From Branchiostoma floridae (taxonomy: Eukaryota; Chordata; Leptocardii; Amphioxiformes; Branchiostomatidae): a stretch of DNA of 64,000 bases. Location: positions 21,673,232 to 21,737,231 of the forward strand of contig NC_049992.1 of assembly GCF_000003815.2 (NCBI RefSeq), given 5' to 3'. Both the position numbers and the translations under genes were made by a program. How positions within the stretch are numbered: position 1 is the stretch's first letter; each line of letters opens with the position of its first letter. Shown one piece after another: positions 11,166-21,884 of the stretch. The notes under the pieces were generated by a model that saw only the letters and a list, made by a program, of their open reading frames with translations, was not told the DNA's origin and did not search any database.

Positions 11166-12660
11166 AATAACTGTCAAAGCGCGGCCCAGAACCGAAACAC
11201 ACCGCCAAAACAAACCCACGTGCATCATCGACAACCTCAGTGTACATAGCGGACCTGCCAAACCACATACGATTCACACAGAGAACATACAGATACAAAT
11301 ACGACCGCGCGTAAACGTGATAAAACGACAACAGAAATATGCAAATACAGATGAAAACGCGCGTAAAATTGATGTACATATCACGCATCTGCTTGAACAA
11401 GCAGACTTGGACCAATACATCGTGAAACGTACAAATTCAAGGGGTGATATCTGACATTATTACATCCATAATGAAAGCAACTAGCGCGACAAAAAACACC
11501 GTGCGTCATCGTCTAACACTGTGCAGAGAACCTGCCAAACCACAAACGTATGCGACAAAAAAAAAACAACGGAAACCACAGATACAAGTGCAAGAAAACA
11601 TGACGCATCTGCTTGCAATATTTCATTATGGCAAGACTCACACAAAGCGGCTCTGGACCAAAACACCACAAGACGAACAAATTGTAGGGGTGATATTTAC
11701 CACAAGATGAAGAAATTGTAGGGGTAATTTTTTTTATACATCCATAATAAAACCAGCAGCCGCGAAAAAAAAAAAACCTGCGTCATCGTCAACCTCATTG
11801 CAAAGTACTTGCCAAACAGCGTACGTATGCGACAACGGGAACATGCAGATAAAGATGCGAACGGGAATTACTTTGACGATCCTATAAAACCACGCATCTG
11901 CTTGGTATATTTTATCATGGCAAGGCTCAAACAAAGCGGCCCTGGACCAAAACACCACAAGACGAATAAATTGTAGGGGTGCTATTTTTATACATCCATA
12001 ATAAAACCAGCAGCCGCGAAAGAAAACAACGTGCATCATCTTCAACCTCAGTGAAGAGGACCTGCCAAACAACGTAGGTATGGGACAACGGGAACATGCA
12101 AATACAGATGCGAACGCGAATAACTTTGACGATCCGATGAAACCACGCATCTGCTTGACAATGTCCGATTACATCATGACCCACATGCAGGAGATCTGGA
12201 CCAAAACACCGCAAGAAGAACAAATTGTAGGGGTGCTATTTTTATACATCCATAATAAAACCAGCAGCCGCGAAAAAAAACAAAACATGCATCATCGTCA
12301 ACCTCAGTGCAGAGGTCCTGCCAAGCAACGTAGGTATGGGACAACGGGAACATGCAAATACAGATGCGAACGCGAATAAATTTTACGATCAGATAAAACC
12401 ACGCATCTGCTTGACAATATCTGGTTACATGATGACCCACATGCAAAGGATCTGGACCAAAACACCGCAAGAAGAACAAATTGTAGGGGTGCTATTTTTA
12501 TAACATCCCTAATAAAACCACTTGCCGCAAAAAAAAATCATGTGCATCATCGTCAACCCCAGTACAGAGGACCTGCCAAACCACATAGAATTCAGACAAT
12601 GGGAACATATAGATACAGCTGCGAACGCGCGAAAACCTGACAAAACTAAAAGTCTGTCGA
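11166..12660. repeat. ~252-bp satellite array, about six copies
   Basis: Units share GTAGGGGTGCTATTTTTATA, a CCAGCAGCCGCGAAA A-rich tract, CATCATCGTCAACCTCAG, GGACCTGCCAAAC, AACGGGAACATGCA and CCACGCATCTGCTTG. Phase markers (GTAGGGGT) fall at about 11,710, 11,968, 12,225 and 12,483, giving a period of ~252-257 bp. The outer copies (11,166-11,440 and after 12,490) are more diverged than the central ones, as expected when homogenisation acts mainly in the array centre. The open frames inside are by-products of the repeat. Confidence 0.85.
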
Positions 12661-12838
12661 CCAGAGGTTCTGGTCACAGACTAATTAGTTGTGATCTTGT
12701 ATAAGGAACACTAAGCTATTTAGACTTTATGTATTATTCACCAAACCATTAGGACAAGATAGTAAATTAATTATATTACTATTCTAGAAATGGTCGGTTG
12801 GCTTTTATAATATGACATATAAAATGACTCTAATTTGC

Positions 12839-12876
12839 ATCATCATCATCATCATCATTCTTCCTCATTCTTCCTA
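12839..12876. repeat. (CAT)n microsatellite
   Basis: Seven CAT units followed by two TTCTTCC/CATTCTTCC units. Confidence 0.85.
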
Positions 12877-13129
12877 CGACCCTAATTTGCATAATGACTG
12901 ATTATTCTGAGTTGTACTGTAAATGATCGGAATGTCAACATTGTGGCCTGTGTAAGCTAGTTTAAGGTGTACATAAAAATATAAGCAAAGATTATATAGA
13001 TGTGGAAGTCATTTGCATAATCATTTGCATAATCATGAATGTTTCATGGCGATATGAGGTCTCCGAACTGTCGTTTTAGGTATATATGCTCGGACTCGAG
13101 GATTTAATGGTGAGCATCTTTGATACGAT

Positions 13130-14542
13130 CACAGACCTATAGATCTGACTCACTATCTAGGAGTGGACATAACACCTTCAGGATCTTTTAGTCGAGCCAT
13201 AAAACAGTTGAGATTGAAAGCATTACGGGCCTCGTTCAAATTGAAATCATTTTTATCATCTAATTCCAACACCTTGATTTCCCTAGCTATTAATCTGTTT
13301 AACAGTCTGGTTAAACCAATCCTACTTTATTGTAGTGAGATCACTGGAATAAATGCACACTGCAGAGATTTAATATTCAAAGGGATTCCGCAATGTCAAA
13401 ATGAAACGACCAGAACATCTATAGCCACAGTCCTCAGCCCGATATTGGGATCAGAAGTTGACATACTTAGAGTCTCTCGTATGGGAAATATATCAGAAGC
13501 CTCGACTATTTATACTCGTCCCATTCTTGTTCGATTCAAGAAATACAGTGACAAACTGAACGTGATATACTAGTCAGACACTTTGTTTAGGAACCAGAAT
13601 ATAACAATAGAACAGCCAAAAATCTCATATGAAACACCTGACTTAGAATACGTTCTCTTAAATTTCTGCAAAATTTTACTTCGTGTACCGAAAAGCTCTG
13701 TCAATGCCGCCGTAAGAGGTGAATTAGGAATATTTCCTCTATTCGTTGACAGTCAAACACATCTGATTAAATACTGGCTAAGATTGCATACTCTACCAAA
13801 TGATAGGATTGTTAAAAAGGCTTACGACACTTCAGTCGAAGAAGAACATGACTGGGCTACTCACGTTCAGGACATTTTATGCCGACATGGGTTCCAAAAT
13901 GTTTGGCTCAACCCTGCTGTTAATGCCAAACATTTTGGGAACATATTCAAAGAGCGTCTAAAAGACACGTTTCTTTCTGGCTGGAGGGAAAAGCTCAAAA
14001 GCACCAACAAACTAAAAACATATTCGAAAATCAAAAAACACTTTGGTATGGAAGAATACCTCAAATCAATTCATAATAGACCATTTAGATACAGCATTAC
14101 AAAATTGAGAATAAGTGCACATTGTTTAGAAATCGAAAAAGGTCGTCACCGTAACACACCAGCCACTCAGAGACTGTGTCCTACATGTCATGAAGATATA
14201 GAAGATGAATTCCACTTTGTTATGAAATGTCCTACTTACAGTAAAGTGAGAGAAACATTGTTTAAGAATATTAGAACTAAAACACACATCTCTCTCGCTG
14301 GTACAGAAAGCGATATTTTCCATGTATTGCTCTCATGTTCAACTCATATATCTGTCTACGTAGGCCAGTTTCTTTATAATGTATTCCAAATGCGAGACCA
14401 GATTAATCATACATAACTGTACTGTTATCGATAATGTTTTTTTTGTTGTTTTGTATGTAGCCTCTTAGTACTATTGTCTGTATAGCTATTAGTTGCCATA
14501 CATTGTACCCTGTGCGATTGTTGAGCAATAAAATTCATTCAT
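13130..14542 (+). mobile_element. non-LTR retrotransposon, family X copy 3 (longest copy)
   Basis: 5'-truncated insertion ending in AGCAATAAAATTCATTCATT. It supplies the reference for the other family X copies (320-1262, 3395-4300, 20,947-21,065). The coding part is described separately. The 3' UTR is short (~125 bp after the stop at 14,416) and contains CCATACATTGTACCCTGTGC, also seen in copy 1 and in the tail at 37.2 kb. Confidence 0.85.
13163..14416 (+). pseudogene. non-LTR reverse transcriptase, C-terminal part, one in-frame stop
   Basis: One reading frame spans 13163-14416, interrupted only by TAG at 13571-13573. The segment just before (YLGVDITPSGSF) is the junction after the RT palm. 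LFNSLVKPILLYCSEITG is the thumb motif. The C-terminal region has a long linker, then CPTC with a following H and C (LCPTCHEDIEDEFHFVMKCP), a zinc-knuckle-like motif common at the ends of non-LTR RTs. Palm catalytic residues and the endonuclease are absent because of 5' truncation. Having only one stop suggests a younger insertion than copies 1 and 2, which carry several frameshifts. Confidence 0.85.
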
Positions 14543-14544
14543 TA

Positions 14545-14850
14545 CCTCCATGAAATGTCATGGAATGGAGGTTATATTTTCTGTTATGTGTCTCTGTCTG
14601 TGTAGATGATTACTCAAGAACGGCTGGATGAATTGGTTTCATACTTGTTGTGTTGGTGGAGTGTGATGAAAGCTCGAATCGATGAGATTTTGGGAGCCGT
14701 ATCTGTCGTTATAATCGATGTAATAATATCAGAAATCACCCCTATATTTGAGATATATTGGTACAGGCATCGTGCTTTATGTGTTTGTTAATGGGCTTAG
14801 CTCCAAGCAGATGGTGAGGTGACAGCTGTTTGGGAAACCCCGAGTTTTTT
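14545..14850 (+). repeat. dispersed repeat with ACCTCCAT/ATGGAGGT hairpin head
   Basis: Starts with a hairpin (ACCTCCAT...ATGGAGGT, about 14546-14574), then a TGTGTCTCTGTCTGTGT stretch, then an AACGGCTGGATGAATTGGTT segment. The same order of motifs recurs at 32,466-32,710. Probably a non-coding mobile element, class unknown. Confidence 0.5.
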
Positions 14851-16846
14851 TATTATATATGATAATTAGTTTTATTTATGTCTGCTTAGGATATCATGGA
14901 GATGTGAAGCGTAAGTATAATTGTAAGAAGTTGAGGTACATTTAACGATGAATGTCTCACATACTGTACTGCTGATTTGAGTGACATGGTGATTAAAATG
15001 CCATTAGGTCCTCTCATCTGGGTTGGGTGTCAGAAGTTTTATGGGCGATACAGATGTTCTGATTTTGTTCTGTTCTGACGATAAGGGACAGTTGTTAGTT
15101 GTCTCTTTCGTAGCCAATGGTACTTGTTTTTTAGCAGACGGGGTTGGCGCCAAGTATTCATCTTACAGTTGGTGTAGGGCTGTCAGAGGAAAGTGTGCAT
15201 CTCGTTTTTGTACCGTGTGAACAGCTGATGTTATGACATATTGGTGGAAAATCAAATCACCATCTGACTAAAGTTGGCCGCATCCCTTCTTCTTTCTGAG
15301 TTTCCCAACTTCCTCCCACCACACAGCCCTGGTGTAAACACCATTCATGCAGAAAGTTGTCTAGCTTGCCGGCGAGCTTAATGGTATAGCTTAATAGTAT
15401 ATTCCAGTAGCTTGAAACAAAGCTAGAGCATTTTTGCAAAAAAAGTGGCCTTACTAGTAATTTATCGCCGTTATATCCCATGATTAAGCATGAAGGCATA
15501 CTTGACCCTAGTACCATACATATTTATTCTTTGTTTCGCACAGATAGAAATATTACATGCAGACGTTTAGGCAAAAATGTTTGGATTCTTCTTCTTCTTA
15601 TAATTATTGCTTATATGACCACCGTCATCTTGTTGATGTTTCTGCTGGTGATGGTTGCTATTAGGAAGGACGCGTACACACCTTATGGCAGCTAAATTAT
15701 AACAAAACAATAACTGACCAATAAACGTAAGTAATATGTACGAAAATAACAAATACCTAACTGATCACAGAAACATTAGCAATTAAATGTGCAAGAAAAA
15801 CAAGTCGTTGTGAATGCACCCTCATGCGCTCGTCAGTACTGACTTATATTTTGACCACCACCCCTCCCCCATAGACTTTCATCGCCGCAGTCGGAGACAG
15901 TCAGTGGTTCGGCGTTTAAATCCGGGGTCACGAACTGCACGTCATGTACCCTGCACGGCAGGTTCAGTCCGCTCCGGAGAATAACAAAATCCCGGCTAAT
16001 TTGCCCACATGTACAAGTGACGGAAGAAAGACAGTCAGGAACGCTCTCCTAACTAGGTCAAATTCGGTAAGCAAGTATGCTTTCACAATTTGATGCCATG
16101 TGTGGATTTACAGTTTTGTTTCCAGCAAAAAAACTATCGGCTCGTTTACGTCTGTCATGTTGAGATGGCGCCCAGATGGTACTGTAGCGCTTAATTACGC
16201 AGCCGCGGTACTCGTATGGCGATCTAAATCATTGTACCGCCGCTAGCCTCCGTTCTGAACTTCTGAGTTGAATCCTCACCAAGGCAAATACGCAGATACA
16301 GTCTTGTACGATTATAATCAGTACATGGCGATGCTAGCACAGCTTTGTCGTACCTTCTGAAAGCTGAGCAAAATGCTACAGGTTGTCGCATTTGTGTGCA
16401 CAAGAGAAACGACTTCGAGGGGAATTTGGTTCAGTCTGAACATGTATGAGAATGTAAATACGGCATGGATTTAACAGAACATGCCTTTTTGTTGCTCATT
16501 TTAACACACAGTAGTAGCAGTTGTCATACACGATACATTAATGGCGTAAAGATGAAGACAGGTCTACGAACTGCTGTTTTCCTTGTTTAGAATACATTAG
16601 GTTAATGTGACTGATACGTAATACGGACAGAAGTTGAGAAAAGAAAAATGTAATATGGCAAAAATGGAAAACAAAATATAGAACTAGAAATATTGATGAC
16701 TACACCTCAACATGTTTCGAGGTTTGATTTGTAGTCTACGACCCCTCATGCTTTAAGCCCACTCGAATCTCCTGGGCAGTTCTAACACTACCGGTATGTC
16801 ATATGAACACAGTTGTCAGTAACAACACTGTATAGGAGTGCCTTAC
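14851..16846. other. no gene seen
   Basis: No supportable coding region. If the exon at 16,847-16,946 is real, its next exon should lie here on the minus strand. I could not identify one with a matching phase and a recognisable product. Confidence 0.35.
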
Positions 16847-16946
16847 CTGCATCATGAAGGCACGTTCTGGCACGCACGCACACAGACAACACTACCATCA
16901 CCATCAGCCGTACCAGGCAGGCCGGTGGTACGAAGTGTGCTGCCAT
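16847..16946 (-). CDS. possible first coding exon with signal peptide (gene unknown)
   Basis: The minus-strand ATG at 16946 has a good start context (A at -3, G at +4). It encodes MAAHFVPPACLVRLMVMVVL, then SVCVRARTCLHDA, an n-region, a hydrophobic core and a plausible VRA|R cleavage site. The open frame runs directly into a canonical donor, G|GTAAGG, at 16847/16846, leaving phase 1. This combination is typical of a secreted or type I membrane protein's first exon. No downstream exon could be joined. The upstream minus-strand extension of the same frame (to 17,171) is GC-richer and could be 5' UTR. It may be chance. Confidence 0.3.
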
Positions 16947-19900
16947 GTTGGTTGTTGTTGTTCCCTGATTCAGCTGCCTGTGCGGCTGCAGCAGTCTTGT
17001 CCTGAGGGAAGCAGGCCCTGATAACGCTCCGTGTGATGAAGACGTGTGATTACTCCGCATGCACGTCACCCAACAAGCCCACTTCAGTCTAATTGGCCGC
17101 GGGGAGCCAGCCGCACGCACAACGCCGGCTACTTTGCTGTGCTTCACACGTTTCCAGGACGATAAATGCAAACACCCGCTTTGCCTTCGATCCTAGCGAC
17201 TAGCGTCGTGCCGTTTCGCTGTCAGGCAAAATAAGCTGAGAAGGCGGGGAGACACTGTGCCTCGGAGCCGCGGTGGATTGAGAAATTCCTGGTATCTAGA
17301 TCGCAGTAACAGGATAAACTTAACGTCTGCGTCGATCCATTATTCAGTTCTAAAGCTTGGCAATGGTTTGGTCCATATACAATACCAAGCTAAATCATGT
17401 CTAATATTCGTGGTGAAAGGAATCCTTGTAAATAAGGTAATGTGAGATAGATCTTTGCCTTAGGCGTTAACACAACACAATGGCGCGAATTCATGATTTA
17501 TTTGTACATGCTGGGATGTGGTCGTTAAAGGAAGCAGAACACAGTATTTCTCCTATAGGATTTACACAAAATGACTTACAGTGACGCGGTTAAAACAAGA
17601 GTTCGTAGACCTCACACCTCCGTAAGATGTTTAGAGTTTTAGTAAACTTATCATTCATCTTGTTATTACTATGGAATAAGCACATTCTATTTCGATTGAT
17701 GGTCCTCTCTACCTAAATTACACATTTTATGTATATGTGGAAGTCATTTTCTTTTGCTTCCATTTTAGCATTTCATCACGAAAAGACTTCCACAGTTACA
17801 AAATCCATGGTTTGTGATGTTCACACGTCTCCTATCATTTACCTATAAGGAAACTGAATATTTTCACAGTATATCCAGAGCTTCATAAGTTATGCTGACC
17901 ACAAATAACAGACACACCATCCATAATCCGGTTTTGCACAAAGGTGATTATACTATAGGTGCTCGAAAGAAGGACGAAAAGCGAAAATGTTATCATTGTC
18001 ATTGAATGGGTGGGTCGACTACCCTCTCTTGGCGGCCAGGGGCTGAATTGCAAGGAGCTTATGATAGACAGGGTTAAATTGCAACGGTCTGGAGCGGCTG
18101 TCATTCGGCACTAGCTCAAGTAACCTTAATGCGGCAGTAATTGCCCCAGCCGTGGCTATAGAGCTGTTTGATAAATGTGTTGGGTTCTTTAACATGCTCG
18201 AGGTGAGGCTCTTCTAAAACAAGGGACCTGTATTTAGCGTTCTATCCGAGGGACGGCCTAAACCGAAGTTAGGTACTAATTTAAGCGCGAATGAAGTGAG
18301 GAAAGCCGTGTAACGTGTTTTTCCGATGGGCACAAGGTCAGTGGCATATCAACGGATTTCAACCAAGGACTTCTGGCTTACGGGCCAAACACCCCCGCCG
18401 TTACGCCACACAACCCCACAAATATCGGAGTTTAGTGTAACGTTATAATCTTTAAAATAATTTAAACAAAAGGCGGTTTTGAGGCCAACGGAACTGAGAA
18501 TGGTGGAACCATGAAACTAAGTTGCACGTAGACTAAACATAGAAATGATATTTTCAACAAAATCTACTACATCCCCTCATCTTCGGTATTATGTAATGGT
18601 TAACTTATGAGCGGGCCAAAATTTCGGTGTATAACTTGTGCACAGAAAACGTGGCCAAGGCCATCAGTTAACTGATTAAGTCCATGGAGAAATTTTCTAT
18701 TCAAAAGTACACAGAACTGACAACAGCTTTCGAAAAGGTGAAGGCTACAATCTATTTCTGACCTGAGAAAGGACAGTGAAAATGTTTAGTCACTCATCAA
18801 TATGATGTAAATGAACCTGTGTCCCCAAACTAAAGCTCACCCAGTACGACCTCATTTTGGTGCGTAATTCAGTTCCAGTCCCGGAGACGCAACAGTTCCC
18901 GCCGCATGATTACATTATGAACGGATTTGAATCTGTTAAGGACTGCAGTACAATCTTGTTGAGTGAAAGCCAATACGACTATGACGGCAGCAATGACCTT
19001 TCGTTTGGCGTCCTGCTAAGCAGTTGTCGTATAAGGGTATCAGTGTTACTCGCCTTCTCCTATTAATGTTATCTATTTATTTCACTTCACATATTACAAT
19101 CTGTAAGGAACTGACAACAAAAACTCCACCTTCTCTCTTCAAGGTCGGCTCCTCAGAATATGCACAAAGAAATCCTAACATCCAATTCTACTAATGAAGG
19201 TGATAACTATAGTTCAGTTCAGTTCATAGATAACTATAAGTAAAAATAAACCTTCCACCACTGGAACAGCATCTTGAGAGTCTTTCGCTTCCATCAAATG
19301 TCGAATTCAACTGATTTTAGTAATTCTATTGTTAGAATATACCTTCACACTTGTGACAATCATCTATATTTCTGGTTGTACTAAAGTGGAGTGGCTGCGG
19401 ACATATGCATATAACTTGAGAAACAGTTGATGGATCTTCACGATGTTTGGTAGGTGCGTTCTATTGCTTCCCATAAACATTAATGTTTGTGCGTTTGTTA
19501 GCAAATACATACAGTGCAAGTTACTATAGAAGGTATTGATGGGTGTTCATGGTATCTATTAACATATATTTTCGACAAGAATTCACAAGAAACATTAAAT
19601 ACACTCTATATTTTGACGAACAGTCTCATTCAATTTCAGTAACCTTCCATGGGTGTCTTGTAGGCAAAATCTTGAATCATCAAAATTTGAAAAATAAATC
19701 CCACACCCGTGCAAGAATGGACTCGTCCTGTAATACCCCTATGTAAAATGGAGCAGTCCCAAAATACTCCCATCAAAATAGGACTTAATCACCAACGTTT
19801 GAAAATAAATTTGAAAAAATACCTCCCTCAATGCAAGAATAGACTCTTCTAATACACCCCGTGTAAAATTGCGAAAGAAACCATAATCCCCTTGAAAGAC

Positions 19901-20039
19901 TCACTTAAAACATGGCCTTTACAAGCAACCCAGTCCAAGATCGAATGGACTCTTCCAGATAACACCAGGCTCGTTGATTGACTGCAAATCCTCCTTAGGA
20001 TATTGATTCAGACAATGTCAGACTAGTACTAGAGTAGAA
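16947..20039. other. no gene seen; one dispersed repeat copy
   Basis: No coding region supported. About 17,598-17,790 matches a dispersed repeat beginning AGAGTTCG.AGACCTCA, with copies at about 39,062-39,260 and 40,047-40,180 and a reverse copy at about 13,040-13,080. Degenerate tandem similarity is visible at 19,640-19,930 (repeated GTGCAAGAAT.GACTC and CC.TGTAAAAT segments). Confidence 0.4.
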
Positions 20040-20148
20040 TATTGTTTATAACTGTGTGATTGTCACTTGTATATCTCCTATGTCTATTCCATGTACTTGC
20101 AATTAGCCTTCGGGCATGAACTTGCAAATAAACTTCTTCTTCAATATC
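20040..20148 (+). mobile_element. probable retrotransposon 3' tail
   Basis: Ends in GCAAATAAACTTCTTCTTC, a polyadenylation-like hexamer variant plus a short trinucleotide tail. This resembles non-LTR 3' ends, but no coding part is attached. Confidence 0.4.
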
Positions 20149-20946
20149 CTTTTGACTTTGACTTTTCCGATATTCTTTTCCATTTTATTACGGCATATAT
20201 TTTCTCATTTTTCATCTGCTTTGCATGATTTACAGAATAGTTGAAAACTTTTTTGTGCTGCACAGGTGGACACCATCCATGTACTAATAACTGAATCAAC
20301 ATGGCTTTACCCTGTGGCTCACCGCTGGATAGTGCTAATGAATTCCTCTGGAGTGTACTTATCGCAGGGTGAAAAGGGGTGTAAACCTCAGGGTGCCAAA
20401 AATACATCTTCGTTTCAGTCACTCTTTAACCTTTCGTGTGAAAATGCTGACTACAAAAATGGGGGTTATCTTGCGATGAGGTGTATAGGGGTATGTTTAT
20501 ATCACTGTGTCATTACCCCTATCCTGGCGGGGGTTGGGACGCGCTACATTTCCCGTCCCATAACTGCTAAACGACTTGTGCTAGGACAACCAAACTTAAT
20601 GACTTTCCCTAAAATTTTATTTGCAACAATTTACAAAAATAAAGTAAGTTCATCATTTTTTGTGTTGCCATGGCAACGGGTTCTGAAAAACATATTTGAA
20701 AAAAAAGTCATTAAATCTAGACTAGTTTAAACGATGAGGTCTTAAGGTTTTCTTGCTAAACCACACTTGATTTCATTTATCTTTAGTATATTATATATTT
20801 AATGTAACATTTATAATCTAATATTCATTATTCATGCTAAATACCATGGCGTAATTGGTCACTATCCAATATGGTGAACATAATAAAAAGTATAATCAGG
20901 TTATTTTCACTTGCATCACTACTTTATATTCTTACAAAAACATTTT

Positions 20947-21065
20947 GAATGAATGAATGAACAATTGTAAGGTAACAGTAACAAGTCAATTAATACAATG
21001 ATACTCGTCTAAGTTCTATAACTACATACATATATAGAATAGAAATGTGAACATAAATGGTGTCT
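20947..21065 (-). mobile_element. family X retrotransposon 3'-tail fragment (copy 4)
   Basis: TGAATGAATGAACAATTGTAAGG and the following bases match the reverse-oriented 3' end of family X copy 2 (3,402-3,520), including the ACTCGTCTAAG.TCTATAACTAC segment. Only ~120 bp remain. Confidence 0.75.
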
Positions 21066-21186
21066 TCAGTCCGTTTTCATGGAGTTGTTGATCCAAGAAA
21101 GTGGATCGACAGCGATAGCTAAAATATATATGAAGTAATTGTGGTTGCTATAGAAGTTGCTGTGTTAACTTATAATGATATAAAAA

Positions 21187-21218
21187 TTACAGGAGGTATA
21201 CTTTTATACCTCCTGTAA
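21187..21218. repeat. 14-bp hairpin with 4-nt loop
   Basis: TTACAGGAGGTATA, loop CTTT, then TATACCTCCTGTAA: exact inverted repeat. It lies just upstream of the 41-bp minisatellite. Confidence 0.85.
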
Positions 21219-21272
21219 ACTGTATAACACCCCTTGTCCCAGGAATGCCAAGAAAAGCCCAGTCTGGATGGG

Positions 21273-21884
21273 AGTAGTCAACTGCCATGTTTTACACACA
21301 TTTAAACGATGGGGGTAGTCAACTGTCATGTTTTACACACATTTAAACTATGGGAGTAGTCAGCTGTCATGTTTTACACACATTTAAACGATGGGGGTAG
21401 TCAGCTGTCATGTTTTACACACATTTAAACGATGGGAGTAGTCAACTGTCATGTTTTACACACATTTAAACGATGGGGGTAGTCAGCTGTCATGTTTAAC
21501 ACACATTTAAACGATGGGAGTAGTCAGCTGTCATGTTTTACACACATTTAAACGTTGGGAGTAGTCAACTGTCATGTTTTACACACATTTAAACGATGGG
21601 GGTAGTCAGCTGTCATGTTTTACACACATTTAAACGATGGGAGTAGTCAACTGTCATGTTTTACACACATTTAAACGATGGGAGTAATCAGCTGTCATGT
21701 TTTACACACATTTAAACGATGGGAGTAGTCAACTGTCATGTTTTACACACATTTAAACGATGGGAGTAGTCAACTGTCATGTTTTACACACATTTAAACG
21801 ATGGGAGTAGTCAACTGTCATGTTTTACACACATTTAAACGATGGGAGTAGTCAACTGTCATGTTTTACACACATTTAAACGAT
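21273..21884. repeat. 41-bp minisatellite, about 15 copies
   Basis: The unit is (A/G)GTAGTCAACTGTCATGTTT followed by TACACACATTTAAACGATGGG. Copies differ mainly at A/G in the first base and CAACTG versus CAGCTG, and one copy has TTTAACACAC. Units abut with no unique spacers, so this is not a CRISPR-type array. Confidence 0.95.

Noticed and set aside
20266..20730. 154-codon plus-strand frame as a gene
   Set aside because: Low-complexity, lysine/phenylalanine-rich end; no domain; no splice partners.
21273..21884. CRISPR-like array
   Set aside because: Units are directly abutting with no unique spacers, in a eukaryotic context.
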